64,000 bases of DNA, taken from NCBI RefSeq assembly GCF_001468465.1, contig NZ_LNSA01000019.1:28562-92561 (forward strand), in the 5' to 3' direction. The notes below the pieces were generated by a model. That model was given only the letters and a program-made list of their open reading frames with translations. It ran no database searches and had not been told where the DNA came from. Position numbers and translations under genes: made by a program. Positions within the stretch are counted from its first letter, which is position 1. Each line of letters opens with the position of its first letter. The stretch is from Sphingopyxis sp. H115. Its GTDB lineage: Bacteria; Pseudomonadota; Alphaproteobacteria; Sphingomonadales; Sphingomonadaceae. Of the stretch, positions 54,766 to 63,226 are shown piece by piece.

Positions 54766-55283
54766 CGCAGCTGACCCTCAACGACCATGCGAAGCAGACC
54801 CAAGCCCCTCCCCTTCAGGGGAGGGGTAGGGGGTGGGGCCTCTCGGCCGAACGCCTCGCCGAACTGCATCGCTACGCAGCGGATATGCGCCGCAATCCGA
54901 CCGAGCCAGAGAAGCGGTTGTGGCGGCATCTGTCGAACAGCCAGCTTCGCGGGTTCAAGTTTCGCCGCCAGCAGGTGATCGGCTCGTTCATCGCAGATTT
55001 CGTTTGTCCTTCGGCAAAGCTGATCGTCGAGGTCGATGGCGATACGCACGACGAAGCCAAGGACCGGCTGCGCGACGACATGTTGGCCGGGCATGGCTTT
55101 CGCGTGATCCGCGTGACCAACGCCGATGTCATGCAGAATATGGACGGCGTGTTGATTTTTCTATCCGAGGCGTTGCGTCAGGCCGAGAGGCCCCACCCCA
55201 ACCCCTCCCCTGAAGGGGAGGGGCTTGATGCGGTCGAGGCGCAGAAATTGCTGGGGATCAGCCTTGAGGGGAGCGTGGGGTGA
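54762..55283 (+). CDS. DUF559 domain protein inserted in the suf operon
   Basis: A 173-residue protein whose central part (about 30-140) is a DUF559 domain of the restriction-endonuclease-like fold. It has [28 protein letters not shown] and V-E-V-D-G-D-T-H, with candidate catalytic D/E-x-D residues (I-A-D-F, E-V-D). Residues about 14-29 and 140-155 are encoded by the two arms of an inverted repeat. The last 16 residues repeat the SufB C-terminus. It overlaps sufB at the start and the lipoprotein ORF at the end, so it is translationally coupled. DNA or RNA cleavage is possible but unproven; it has no known role in cluster assembly. Confidence 0.85.
54802..55226. mobile_element. DUF559 cassette bounded by 46-bp inverted repeats
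   Basis: The left arm 54802-54848 and right arm 55181-55226 (AAGCCCCTCCCCTTCAGGGG... and complement) match over about 44 of 46 positions. Each arm also contains its own hairpin CCCCTCCCC-TTCA-GGGGAGGGG. A 24-base exact direct duplication of sufB sequence flanks it (54711-54734 and 55229-55252). No transposase is encoded; mobility is inferred from structure. Confidence 0.7.
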
Positions 55284-55678
55284 GATTTTTCCTGATAATC
55301 GCGCCTCTTGCGCTTGCAGCGTGCGCCCAGAGTTCGGCCACAGAAGGGGGAAATGCGACGATGACTGAAGTTAACATCGAGTCCGCAACCTATTCTGACC
55401 ATACACGCGAGCTGGAAGATGCTTTCAAAGAAGCGATCTATGTCGACGTTGACCAGCGCGCGCTCGACTATGAGGCGATTACTCGCGAAGAAATTGCCGC
55501 CATTACGAATGAACTTCGGCAGAAACATGCCAATGTCATAGCCAAGTTCGCAGAATCATTTGTCGCTGATGAGGCCGCTGCCGGATCTTCCAAAGCCGAT
55601 GCTGAATTGCGGGCGGCCGCCTATGTCGACGACTATTTTCAGTCCCTTTGGGACGTCCAGATCGATTTGAACGGTTAG
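55280..55678 (+). CDS. small lipoprotein within the suf operon
   Basis: A 132-residue protein starting at GTG 55280, overlapping the DUF559 stop. Signal peptide with lipobox ALAAC (about 15), then an acidic helical domain (E-L-E-D-A-F-K-E-A-I-Y-V-D-V, E-E-I-A-A-I-T-N-E-L-R-Q-K). Codons are clearly less GC-rich than in sufB or sufC, indicating a foreign origin. No family recognised. A lipoprotein has no obvious place in cytosolic Fe-S assembly, so it probably arrived with or next to the DUF559 cassette. Confidence 0.72.
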   Translation: MRFFLIIAPLALAACAQSSATEGGNATMTEVNIESATYSDHTRELEDAFKEAIYVDVDQRALDYEAITREEIAAITNELRQKHANVIAKFAESFVADEAAAGSSKADAELRAAAYVDDYFQSLWDVQIDLNG

Positions 55679-55681
55679 AAT

Positions 55682-56499
<818 letters not shown>

Positions 56500-56503
<4 letters not shown>

Positions 56504-57231
56504 ACACCGCCACCCTCCCCACCCGGCGCGACGAAGCGTGGCGCTATAGCGACATCGACGCCGTCACCGCGGCGTGGCCGCTGCCCGCGCCCGAGAGCAT
56601 CATGGTGCCCGCGGGCGGCGACTTCCGCCGCGCGATCGTGCAGGACGCGGGCGATATCCGCCAGATCGAACTGGTGCTCGGCAAGGGCGCGACCGCGTCG
56701 CTGCACATCCTCAACATCGGCGGCGCCTATGGCCGCATCGAACTTGCGGTGACGCTCCACGAAGGCGCCGACTTCAACCTCGGCGCGGCGCAGATCGGCG
56801 GCGGCGAACAAAATCTCGAGATCGTGACGACGGTCACCCACGCCGAACCCGGCGCGACGTCGCGGCAGGTCGTGCGATCGGTGCTCGGCGGCACTGCGAC
56901 GGGCACCTACCTCGGCAAGGTCGCGGTCGCGCGCGATGCGCAGCAGACCGACAGCGAGCAGGATGTGAAGGCGATGCTGCTCGAGCGCAGCGCGACGGCC
57001 AACGCCAAGCCCGAACTCGAAATCTTCGCCGACGACGTCAAATGCGCGCACGGCTGCGCAATCGGCGAGCTCGATGCGATGAGCCTCTATTATCTCCAGT
57101 CGCGCGGGCTGCCGCCGGGCGAGGCGAAGAAGTTGATGCTGCAGGCGTTCGTCGCCGGCGTGTTCGACGGCGCCGAGGATGAGGCGCGGTTGCAGGAACT
57201 GGCGCTGGCAAAGCTGGGAGAGCTGGTGTGA
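56500..57231 (+). CDS. sufD: Fe-S cluster assembly protein SufD (short form)
   Basis: Partner of SufB in the assembly complex. At 243 residues it is much shorter than E. coli SufD (over 400); it keeps the N-terminal R-R-D-E-A-W-R-Y-S-D and the C-terminal conserved D-V-K-C-A-H-G-C-A-I-G-E-L-D with Y-Y-L-Q-S-R-G. The short form is usual in sphingomonads. Start is a TTG overlapping the sufC stop (TTGA), so translation depends on coupling. Confidence 0.93.
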
Positions 57232-58496
57232 GCACCGCCGACATATCTTCTCCCCTCCCGCATGCGGGAGGGGTCGGGGGAGGGCCTGTTTCGTCAGTGC
57301 CCGGCTTCGACATGCCCTCCCCTAACCCCTCCCGCCTGCGGGAGGGGGACGTCCGCGCCGACTTTCCCGGCCTGACCCCCGGCTGGCATTACCTCGACAC
57401 TGCCGCGACCGCGCAGAAGCCGCAGGCGGTGATCGACGCGACGGTGAAGGCGATGGGCCGCGACTATGCGACCGTGCACCGCGGCGTCTACGCCCGCTCC
57501 GCCGACATGACGCTCGCCTATGAAGCGGCGCGGCGGCGGATTGCGGGCTTCGTCGGCGCCAGCGAGGAGCAGGTGACCTTCGTGCGCGGCGCGACCGAGG
57601 CGATCAACCTTGTCGCCTACTCGCACCCGCGAAAGGGCCGCGTGCTGCTGTCGGTGCTGGAACATCACAGCAATATCGTACCGTGGCAGCTCGCCGGGTG
57701 GCAGGTCGATGTGTGCCCGCTGACCGCCGATGGCTGTATCGACCTGGACGCCGCCGAGAAAATCCTGACCCCCGATCATAATATGGTCGCCTTTGCGCAT
57801 GTCTCGAACGTGCTCGGCAGCCCGCTCGACGTCGCGCGCGCGGCCGAAATCGCGCACCGCGTCGGAGCCGAACTGCTGATCGACGGCTGTCAGGCGGTAC
57901 CCCGCCTGCCCGTCGATGTCGCCGCGCTCGGCTGCGACTATTATGTCTTTTCGGGGCACAAGCTCTACGGGCCGACCGGCGTCGGCGTGCTGTGGAGCGA
58001 CAAGCTCGACGCGCTGCCACCGTGGCAGGGCGGCGGGTCGATGATCGACCGGGTGACCTTCGCCAAGACCACTTACGCCCCCGCGCCCACCCGCTTCGAG
58101 GCGGGAACGCCGGCGATTATCGAGGCGCTGGGGCTGGCCGCGGCGGTCGATTATGTCGATGCGATCGGCATCGATGCAATCCATGCCCATGAGGTCGCGC
58201 TGGTCGCCACGCTCAGAGAGGCGCTTGCACGCAAAAACAGCATCACGCTCTATGGCCCTGAAAACAGTGCCGGAATCGTTAGTTTTTCGATGGCAGGGGT
58301 TCATCCGCACGACATCGGCACTATCTTGGATGAAAGCGGGGTCGCGATCCGCGCCGGGCACCATTGCGCACAGCCGCTGATGGAGCATCTGGGCGTTCCC
58401 GCGACCGCGCGCGCGAGTTTTGGCGTGTACAGCAATGACGACGACGTGACGGCGCTGATCGATGGCCTCGCCCGCGTCGAGAGGATTTTCGGATGA
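57228..58496 (+). CDS. sufS: cysteine desulfurase SufS
   Basis: PLP-dependent desulfurase that mobilises sulfur from cysteine for Suf, 422 residues. PLP Lys in S-G-H-K-L-Y-G-P (about 245) and catalytic Cys in R-A-G-H-H-C-A-Q-P (about 381). The GTG start overlaps the sufD stop. Codons 9-40 come from an inserted inverted-repeat element, adding a Pro/Gly-rich N-terminal segment (S-P-L-P-H-A-G-G-V-G-G-G) before the native D-V-R-A-D-F-P-G-L. Confidence 0.95.
   Translation: MSTADISSPLPHAGGVGGGPVSSVPGFDMPSPNPSRLREGDVRADFPGLTPGWHYLDTAATAQKPQAVIDATVKAMGRDYATVHRGVYARSADMTLAYEAARRRIAGFVGASEEQVTFVRGATEAINLVAYSHPRKGRVLLSVLEHHSNIVPWQLAGWQVDVCPLTADGCIDLDAAEKILTPDHNMVAFAHVSNVLGSPLDVARAAEIAHRVGAELLIDGCQAVPRLPVDVAALGCDYYVFSGHKLYGPTGVGVLWSDKLDALPPWQGGGSMIDRVTFAKTTYAPAPTRFEAGTPAIIEALGLAAAVDYVDAIGIDAIHAHEVALVATLREALARKNSITLYGPENSAGIVSFSMAGVHPHDIGTILDESGVAIRAGHHCAQPLMEHLGVPATARASFGVYSNDDDVTALIDGLARVERIFG
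57252..57347. repeat. inverted-repeat element inserted in frame in sufS (family C)
   Basis: The arms 57252-57285 and 57314-57347 (CCCCTCCCGCATGCGGGAGG... and near complement) surround a 28-base centre. Total length 96 bases is exactly 32 codons, so the frame is kept. Each arm is itself palindromic (CCTCCCGC/GCGGGAGG), the same style as the arms of the DUF559 cassette. Confidence 0.85.
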
Positions 58497-58975
58497 GCGA
58501 GGATCGCATGAGCGAGACCGGGATTAGGGTCGAGGAAGTGGAAAGCGTCGAGCCGCCGCCGAAGGCGCGCGTCGAGGATGTCGAGACGGCACCCGAAAAG
58601 CTTGAACGCAAGCGCGACTATCTTGAGGGATTCCTCGCGGCCAAGCCAGTCGAGGTCGCCCCCGGCGCGGTCGGCGGCGACCTCTATGAGGCGGTGATCG
58701 ACGCGCTCAAGGAGATTTTCGACCCCGAAATCCCGGTGAACATCTACGACCTCGGCCTGATCTACAATGTCGAGATCGACGAAGGCCATGTGATGGTCAC
58801 GATGACGCTGACCACCCCCCATTGCCCCGTCGCCGAGTCGATGCCCGCCGAGGTCGAACTGCGCGTCGGCGCCGTGCCCGGCGTCGGCGATGCAGAGGTC
58901 AACCTGGTGTGGGATCCGCCGTGGTCGCCGCAGAATATGAGCGACGAAGCGCGGCTCGAATTGGGGATGTTGTGA
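58493..58975 (+). CDS. sufT: SUF system protein of the DUF59/MIP18 family (SufT-like)
   Basis: A 160-residue protein. A charged N-terminal extension (about 1-50) precedes a DUF59 domain with D-P-E-I-P-V-N-I-Y-D-L-G-L-I-Y and T-T-P-H-C-P-V-A. The family helps deliver or mature Fe-S clusters. Overlaps sufS by 4 bases. Confidence 0.92.
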   Translation: MSEDRMSETGIRVEEVESVEPPPKARVEDVETAPEKLERKRDYLEGFLAAKPVEVAPGAVGGDLYEAVIDALKEIFDPEIPVNIYDLGLIYNVEIDEGHVMVTMTLTTPHCPVAESMPAEVELRVGAVPGVGDAEVNLVWDPPWSPQNMSDEARLELGML

Positions 58976-59331
58976 TGACCGAAACAAAGACCCGCGCCCG
59001 CCCGGCAGCCGTGACGCTCACCCCCGGCGCCGAGGAACGCATCGCGAAGCTGATGGCGGCCGCGCCCGAGGGCGCGATCGGCGTCCGCCTGTCGACTCCG
59101 CGCCGCGGCTGTTCGGGGCTCGCTTACTCGGTCGACTATGTGACCGAGGAGGAAAAGTTCGACGAGAAAATCGAAACGCCCGGCGGCATTTTCTACATCG
59201 ATGGCGCGTCGGTGCTCTACCTGATCGGCAGCACGATGGACTGGGTCGAGGATGATTTCGCCGCAGGCTTCGTGTTCGAAAATCCGAACGCCAAGGGCGC
59301 GTGCGGCTGCGGCGAGAGCTTTACCGTCTGA
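58975..59331 (+). CDS. sufA: A-type Fe-S carrier protein SufA
   Basis: A 118-residue A-type carrier with the three conserved cluster cysteines: one in R-R-G-C-S-G-L (about 46) and two in A-C-G-C-G-E-S (about 110 and 112). It accepts clusters from SufBCD and passes them to apoproteins. The ATG overlaps the sufT stop (TGATG). Last recognisable gene of the suf operon. Confidence 0.95.
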   Translation: MTETKTRARPAAVTLTPGAEERIAKLMAAAPEGAIGVRLSTPRRGCSGLAYSVDYVTEEEKFDEKIETPGGIFYIDGASVLYLIGSTMDWVEDDFAAGFVFENPNAKGACGCGESFTV

Positions 59332-59333
59332 CG

Positions 59334-59771
59334 ATGCAAGTCCGCGATGCGGAAATCGCCGACACCCCGGTCTGGGCTGCGATGCGCGCGCGGCTCTGGC
59401 CCGAAGCCGATGCGGCCGAGCTTGCTGACGAACTGCCCGCGATGCTTGGCGACGAAACGCTCTGGAATTTCATCCTGATCGACGAGATGAACCGAGCAGT
59501 TGGTTTTGCCGAGGTCCAATTGCGCACCATGTTCGACGGTTGTCCGGTCGCTCCCTATCCGCATATCGAGGGAATCTGGATCGACGCCGTGCATCGCCGC
59601 ACGGGCGCCGGGCGGCGGCTGCTTGCGGCGATCGAGGAGCGTGCACGCAAGCGCGGGCACGACCACATCGGGTCCGACGTCGAACTCGACAATATCGGCA
59701 GCCAGGCTTGGCACAACGCGTGCGGCTTTGAGGAAGAGGCCCGCTCGATCCTCTATTCGAAACCGCTCTAG
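59334..59771 (+). CDS. GNAT family N-acetyltransferase (AAC(6')-like)
   Basis: A 145-residue acetyltransferase: E-G-I-W-I-D-A-V-H-R-R-T-G-A-G-R-R-L-L includes the acetyl-CoA pyrophosphate loop (R-x2-G-x-G/A), and the C-terminus E-L-D-N-I-G-S-Q-A-W-H matches aminoglycoside 6'-acetyltransferase-like proteins. Actual substrate unknown. It starts 2 bases after sufA and may be transcribed with the suf genes. Convergent with the extensin-like gene. Confidence 0.88.
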   Translation: MQVRDAEIADTPVWAAMRARLWPEADAAELADELPAMLGDETLWNFILIDEMNRAVGFAEVQLRTMFDGCPVAPYPHIEGIWIDAVHRRTGAGRRLLAAIEERARKRGHDHIGSDVELDNIGSQAWHNACGFEEEARSILYSKPL

Positions 59772-60484
59772 CGACAGACCGTCCAGCCCGCCGTTCGCGC
59801 CGCCATGTCGAAATGGAAATGATTGGCGTGCGCGTCATTATGGTCGGGTGACAGCACGGTGCTGAACAGCCCGCAGGTTTCGTCGCGGACCGCGTGCAGG
59901 AACTCGCTGCGCCGGTCGCCGGGCGTCCAGTCATTGACCAGCGTGATGCGCGTCCCGTCGGCAAGGACGAAGGCCGAAATGTCGATCGCATTGGCGGTCG
60001 AATGCTCGCTCTGCCCCTGCTGTCCCGCGATCTTGCGACAATTATAAGCGCCGAGATTTTCGATCTCGACGATCTTTTGCCCGAAATATTTCCGCGCAAG
60101 CGGCTGGACCACATCGCGGTCCCACAGGATCAGCGCCGCGGTCACCGCACAGCCCGGCGCGGCGCCCGCGGGCCGCATCGTCGGCGCGAAGCGGTTGCCG
60201 GTCAGGATCATGCGCTGGCTCGCCCGGCACGCGCCCGTGCCGATGGCGGGTCGCCGCAGATAGCCCGCGCCGGCGCGGTCGAACGCCGCGAAACAGGCGC
60301 TGTCGTCGCTGGCGAGCGCCACCAGCTTGCGGTGCGTGGCCCACCCCTGCGGATGCGCGAGTTCGAAGCGCGCGCCGGGCAGGTGCTCGGGATGCGTGCG
60401 CACCCATTGCATGCCGAAGATCGCACCAAGGGTCAGCAGCACCGCGACGGCGAACCAGGTCAAATAGGGGCGAAGGCTTTTCAC
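59768..60484 (-). CDS. extensin-like C-terminal domain protein
   Basis: A 238-residue membrane-anchored periplasmic protein: one N-terminal helix (about 8-27), then the extensin-like_C domain with paired cysteines, G-A-Y-N-C-R, S-E-H-S-T-A-N-A-I-D-I-S and H-F-H-F-D. The conserved His/Asp residues resemble a metal site of a peptidase fold, so cell-wall processing is inferred. Stop overlaps the acetyltransferase stop region. Confidence 0.88.
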   Translation of the reverse strand: MKSLRPYLTWFAVAVLLTLGAIFGMQWVRTHPEHLPGARFELAHPQGWATHRKLVALASDDSACFAAFDRAGAGYLRRPAIGTGACRASQRMILTGNRFAPTMRPAGAAPGCAVTAALILWDRDVVQPLARKYFGQKIVEIENLGAYNCRKIAGQQGQSEHSTANAIDISAFVLADGTRITLVNDWTPGDRRSEFLHAVRDETCGLFSTVLSPDHNDAHANHFHFDMAARTAGWTVCR

Positions 60485-60534
60485 CCGGCCTTAGTGGCGC
60501 GCCCGCCGCGCCGGCACAAGCCGTGCCGTGCGGG

Positions 60535-61539
60535 CTAGCCCGACGCGCCCGCACTCCCCGGATCGGGCCGCACGCCGGCTGCACGTTCACGAGCAAGGCG
60601 CGCGAGCGAAATCCAGAATATCGCGAACAGCGCCAGCGAGAAACCGCCCGAATAGGCGAATTTTTCAAGGCTTGGATTCTTCCAGTTAAAATAGACCATC
60701 TGGAAGATGTTGAGCGCGACGATCGCGCGCAGCATCCATTCGACGTTGAGCTTGCCGAGAATATAGCTGCCAAAGGGCGCCATGAAGAGCACGACCGGAT
60801 AGGCGCAGAGCCAAGTTTGCACCTGATAGGCGCTGATGTCGCCGTCCCAGAAGAAACGATAGCCATAGCCGAGGATCGAAATCGCAGCCATAACCATGAT
60901 GCTGATATGCGTCGCGACCTTTTCGTCCATGCGAAAGCGCGTGACGAGCAAAGTGTAGATGACGATGTCGGCGCCGGTGCCGAACAGGCTGGCGCACATC
61001 CCGCCGATCAGCGCGACGCCGCCCAGCATCGCCCGGTCGCCCGCACCGCGCACCGCAAGCAACGGCCGCACGCCGCGATGCTTTCCGAAGACATAAGCAA
61101 GCGCGAAGGTCGTTATCAGGCTGAGGAACAGAGCCTGGATCACAAAGACCGGGATTGACTGGAGCAACAGCATGCCGAGGACGAATCCCCCAAAGGCGAC
61201 CAGGACGAGCCAAATGACGGGAGTGTAGGCGGGCAGGTGACGGCCGCGGCGCGATAATATCCAGATGCTCGCGCTCGTCATCCCGACCGATTGGATCATC
61301 AGGCTGAAATCGCGCGCCATTTCGCGCTTCACGTCGAGAAAGATGCTGAGCACCGGAAAGGCGACCGCGCCGCCGCCTTCGGGGGTCAATCCGGCAACGA
61401 AGGCGCCGAGGACCATGATCGCGGGATAATACCAATGATCCCAGAGGAAAACGAGCGAGTTCAGCGTAGCGAAAAGCAGCACCCAGAGCAGCATCATGCC
61501 CGCATACCAGCCGCGGAATATCCGGCTTTCGAAAAACAA
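60535..61539 (-). CDS. TSUP (TauE/SafE) family permease
   Basis: A 334-residue inner-membrane protein with about nine helices and TSUP repeats (G-A-F-V-A-G-L-T-P-E-G-G-G-A-V-A-F-P near 50 and G-G-M-C-A-S-L-F-G-T-G-A-D in the middle). Longer than the TSUP gene at 35821 and not closely similar to it. Sulfite or related anion export is the family theme. Separate promoter in the 105-base gap before the P450 stop. Confidence 0.9.
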   Translation of the reverse strand: MFFESRIFRGWYAGMMLLWVLLFATLNSLVFLWDHWYYPAIMVLGAFVAGLTPEGGGAVAFPVLSIFLDVKREMARDFSLMIQSVGMTSASIWILSRRGRHLPAYTPVIWLVLVAFGGFVLGMLLLQSIPVFVIQALFLSLITTFALAYVFGKHRGVRPLLAVRGAGDRAMLGGVALIGGMCASLFGTGADIVIYTLLVTRFRMDEKVATHISIMVMAAISILGYGYRFFWDGDISAYQVQTWLCAYPVVLFMAPFGSYILGKLNVEWMLRAIVALNIFQMVYFNWKNPSLEKFAYSGGFSLALFAIFWISLARLARERAAGVRPDPGSAGASG

Positions 61540-61644
61540 GGCGCCCTACCCCTCGCTCGATGTCCGGAACGTCGCCCGGAGTGTTCCCCGGCGTCATACT
61601 ATATGCGAACGCTCACCCCTGGCTAGCAGCCAAGGCGCGAATTG

Positions 61645-63054
61645 CTATGCAAGCGGGACGAAGGTCACCGTCAGCCCGTCCTTGGGCCGCGGGATCGGCA
61701 GCACCTGCCATTTGGGCGCATATCCGTCGGCCACGACGATGCGGTGCGTCGTAATGACATGGTGGAAGAAGATTTTGGCTTGCATGTAAGCGAAGTGCAG
61801 CCCGAGGCACATATGCGCGCCGCCACCGAAGGGGACCCACGCATATTTGTGCCGCTCGCGCGCGACCTCGGGCGAGAAGCGCATCGGGTCGAATTTTTCG
61901 GGCTGCGGCCAATGCTCTTCCATCATGTGCGTGAACGCGGGGCTGACGCCGACCGAGGTGCCCGCCGGGATGCGATAGCCGCCATATTCGAAATCCTTGA
62001 GCGCGCGGCGCGGGAAGCTCGGCACCGGGGGCACAAGCCGCAGCGCTTCCTTGAAGGCCCATTCGGTCATTTCGAGCTGGCCGAGGCTGTTGTGCCCGAC
62101 CCCCTCGCCCGCGGGAGCCACGGCGAGCATTTCTTCGCGCAGCTTGTCCTGCCACTCGGGATGGCGCGCCAGTTCCCAGACCAGCGTCGTGATCGAACTG
62201 GTGATGGTGTCGTGCGCCGCCATCATCAGGAAGTTCATATGGTCGACGATCGCCTCGACCGACATATATTCGCCGTCATCATCGCGCGTACGGCAGATCT
62301 GGCTGAACATGTCCTCGCCCGCGCCTTCGCGCCGCTCGGGGACCATCCGGCTGAAATAATCGACCAGATAGGCGCGCCCCTTCGCGCCGCGGCCCATCGC
62401 GGTGAAGGGCAAGGGCACGCGCACGACACCGATCGACGCCTGCACCATGTCGACGAAGGCCTTGTTGACCTTGTCCGCCTCCGGCCCCCAGGGAATGCCG
62501 AGGAAGCTGGTTGCGGCGAGGTCGAGCGTCAGTTCCTTGATCGCGGGATAGAATTTGAAGGTCTTGCCGCTCCACTGGCCGATGCGGCCTTTGATCCCTT
62601 CATTGAGCGATTCGGCATAGTGGCGCATCGGTTCGGGCTTGAATGCCACCGACAATATCTTGCGGTCGGCGCGATGCTTTTCGAAATCCATCAGCATCAG
62701 CCCGCGCGGGAAGAGCAGGTTGAGCACCGGGCCCCAGCCCTGCTCGGACGAGAAGATCTTGTCGCGGTCGAACATGACGAGCTCGTTCGCTTCCGGCCCG
62801 TGCAGCGCGACGCTGCGCCCGCCGAAACTGTTGTTGCGATAGACGCGGCCATATTTGGCGACCATGCGGCGCGTGAAGGCGGGATAGTCGCGTAGCTGTT
62901 CGAGCGTGTTGCCGATGACCGGCATGCCATCCTCGCCCGGAATATGATCGATCGCGCTGTCGGGATTGCGCGGCAACCAGTGCCGCGTGTCGGGACCGAA
63001 GCGCTTTTCGGACCACAGGCTCTTCGCAGGCTGGATATTCGTCGGCGCGTTCAT
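61645..63054 (-). CDS. cytochrome P450
   Basis: Haem-thiolate monooxygenase of 469 residues. The I-helix has A-A-H-D-T (oxygen activation), the K-helix E-A-L-R, and the haem-binding loop F-G-G-G-A-H-M-C-L-G (Cys about 413). It needs a redox partner; no ferredoxin or reductase is in the window. The family within P450 was not assigned. The ATG at 63054 is chosen because GAGG precedes it at good distance; the ATG seven codons upstream lacks a site. Confidence 0.93.
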   Translation of the reverse strand: MNAPTNIQPAKSLWSEKRFGPDTRHWLPRNPDSAIDHIPGEDGMPVIGNTLEQLRDYPAFTRRMVAKYGRVYRNNSFGGRSVALHGPEANELVMFDRDKIFSSEQGWGPVLNLLFPRGLMLMDFEKHRADRKILSVAFKPEPMRHYAESLNEGIKGRIGQWSGKTFKFYPAIKELTLDLAATSFLGIPWGPEADKVNKAFVDMVQASIGVVRVPLPFTAMGRGAKGRAYLVDYFSRMVPERREGAGEDMFSQICRTRDDDGEYMSVEAIVDHMNFLMMAAHDTITSSITTLVWELARHPEWQDKLREEMLAVAPAGEGVGHNSLGQLEMTEWAFKEALRLVPPVPSFPRRALKDFEYGGYRIPAGTSVGVSPAFTHMMEEHWPQPEKFDPMRFSPEVARERHKYAWVPFGGGAHMCLGLHFAYMQAKIFFHHVITTHRIVVADGYAPKWQVLPIPRPKDGLTVTFVPLA

Positions 63055-63178
63055 CGGTCGATCCTCGTCCATCATGTTCGGGCGACAGGCCTACCCAACT
63101 ACTGACATCGATGCAAGTAAGGCCTTTCGGGGCGCGGAACACCATTCACCGCAAATTCAACTCGACTCGGACATGTTG

Positions 63179-63212
63179 GGGTCCAAGATGACGGGTCGCA
63201 TCCGTTGGACCC
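63179..63212 (+). promoter_or_regulatory. leader hairpin before the Tyr/Gly-rich lipoprotein gene
   Basis: GGGTCCAAGATG and CATC-CG-TTGGACCC form an 8 + 4 bp stem with an 8-base loop, ending 14 bases before the start codon. It could stabilise the mRNA or affect ribosome access; no T-run follows. Confidence 0.4.
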
Positions 63213-63226
63213 AAAAGGAAAAAGCT

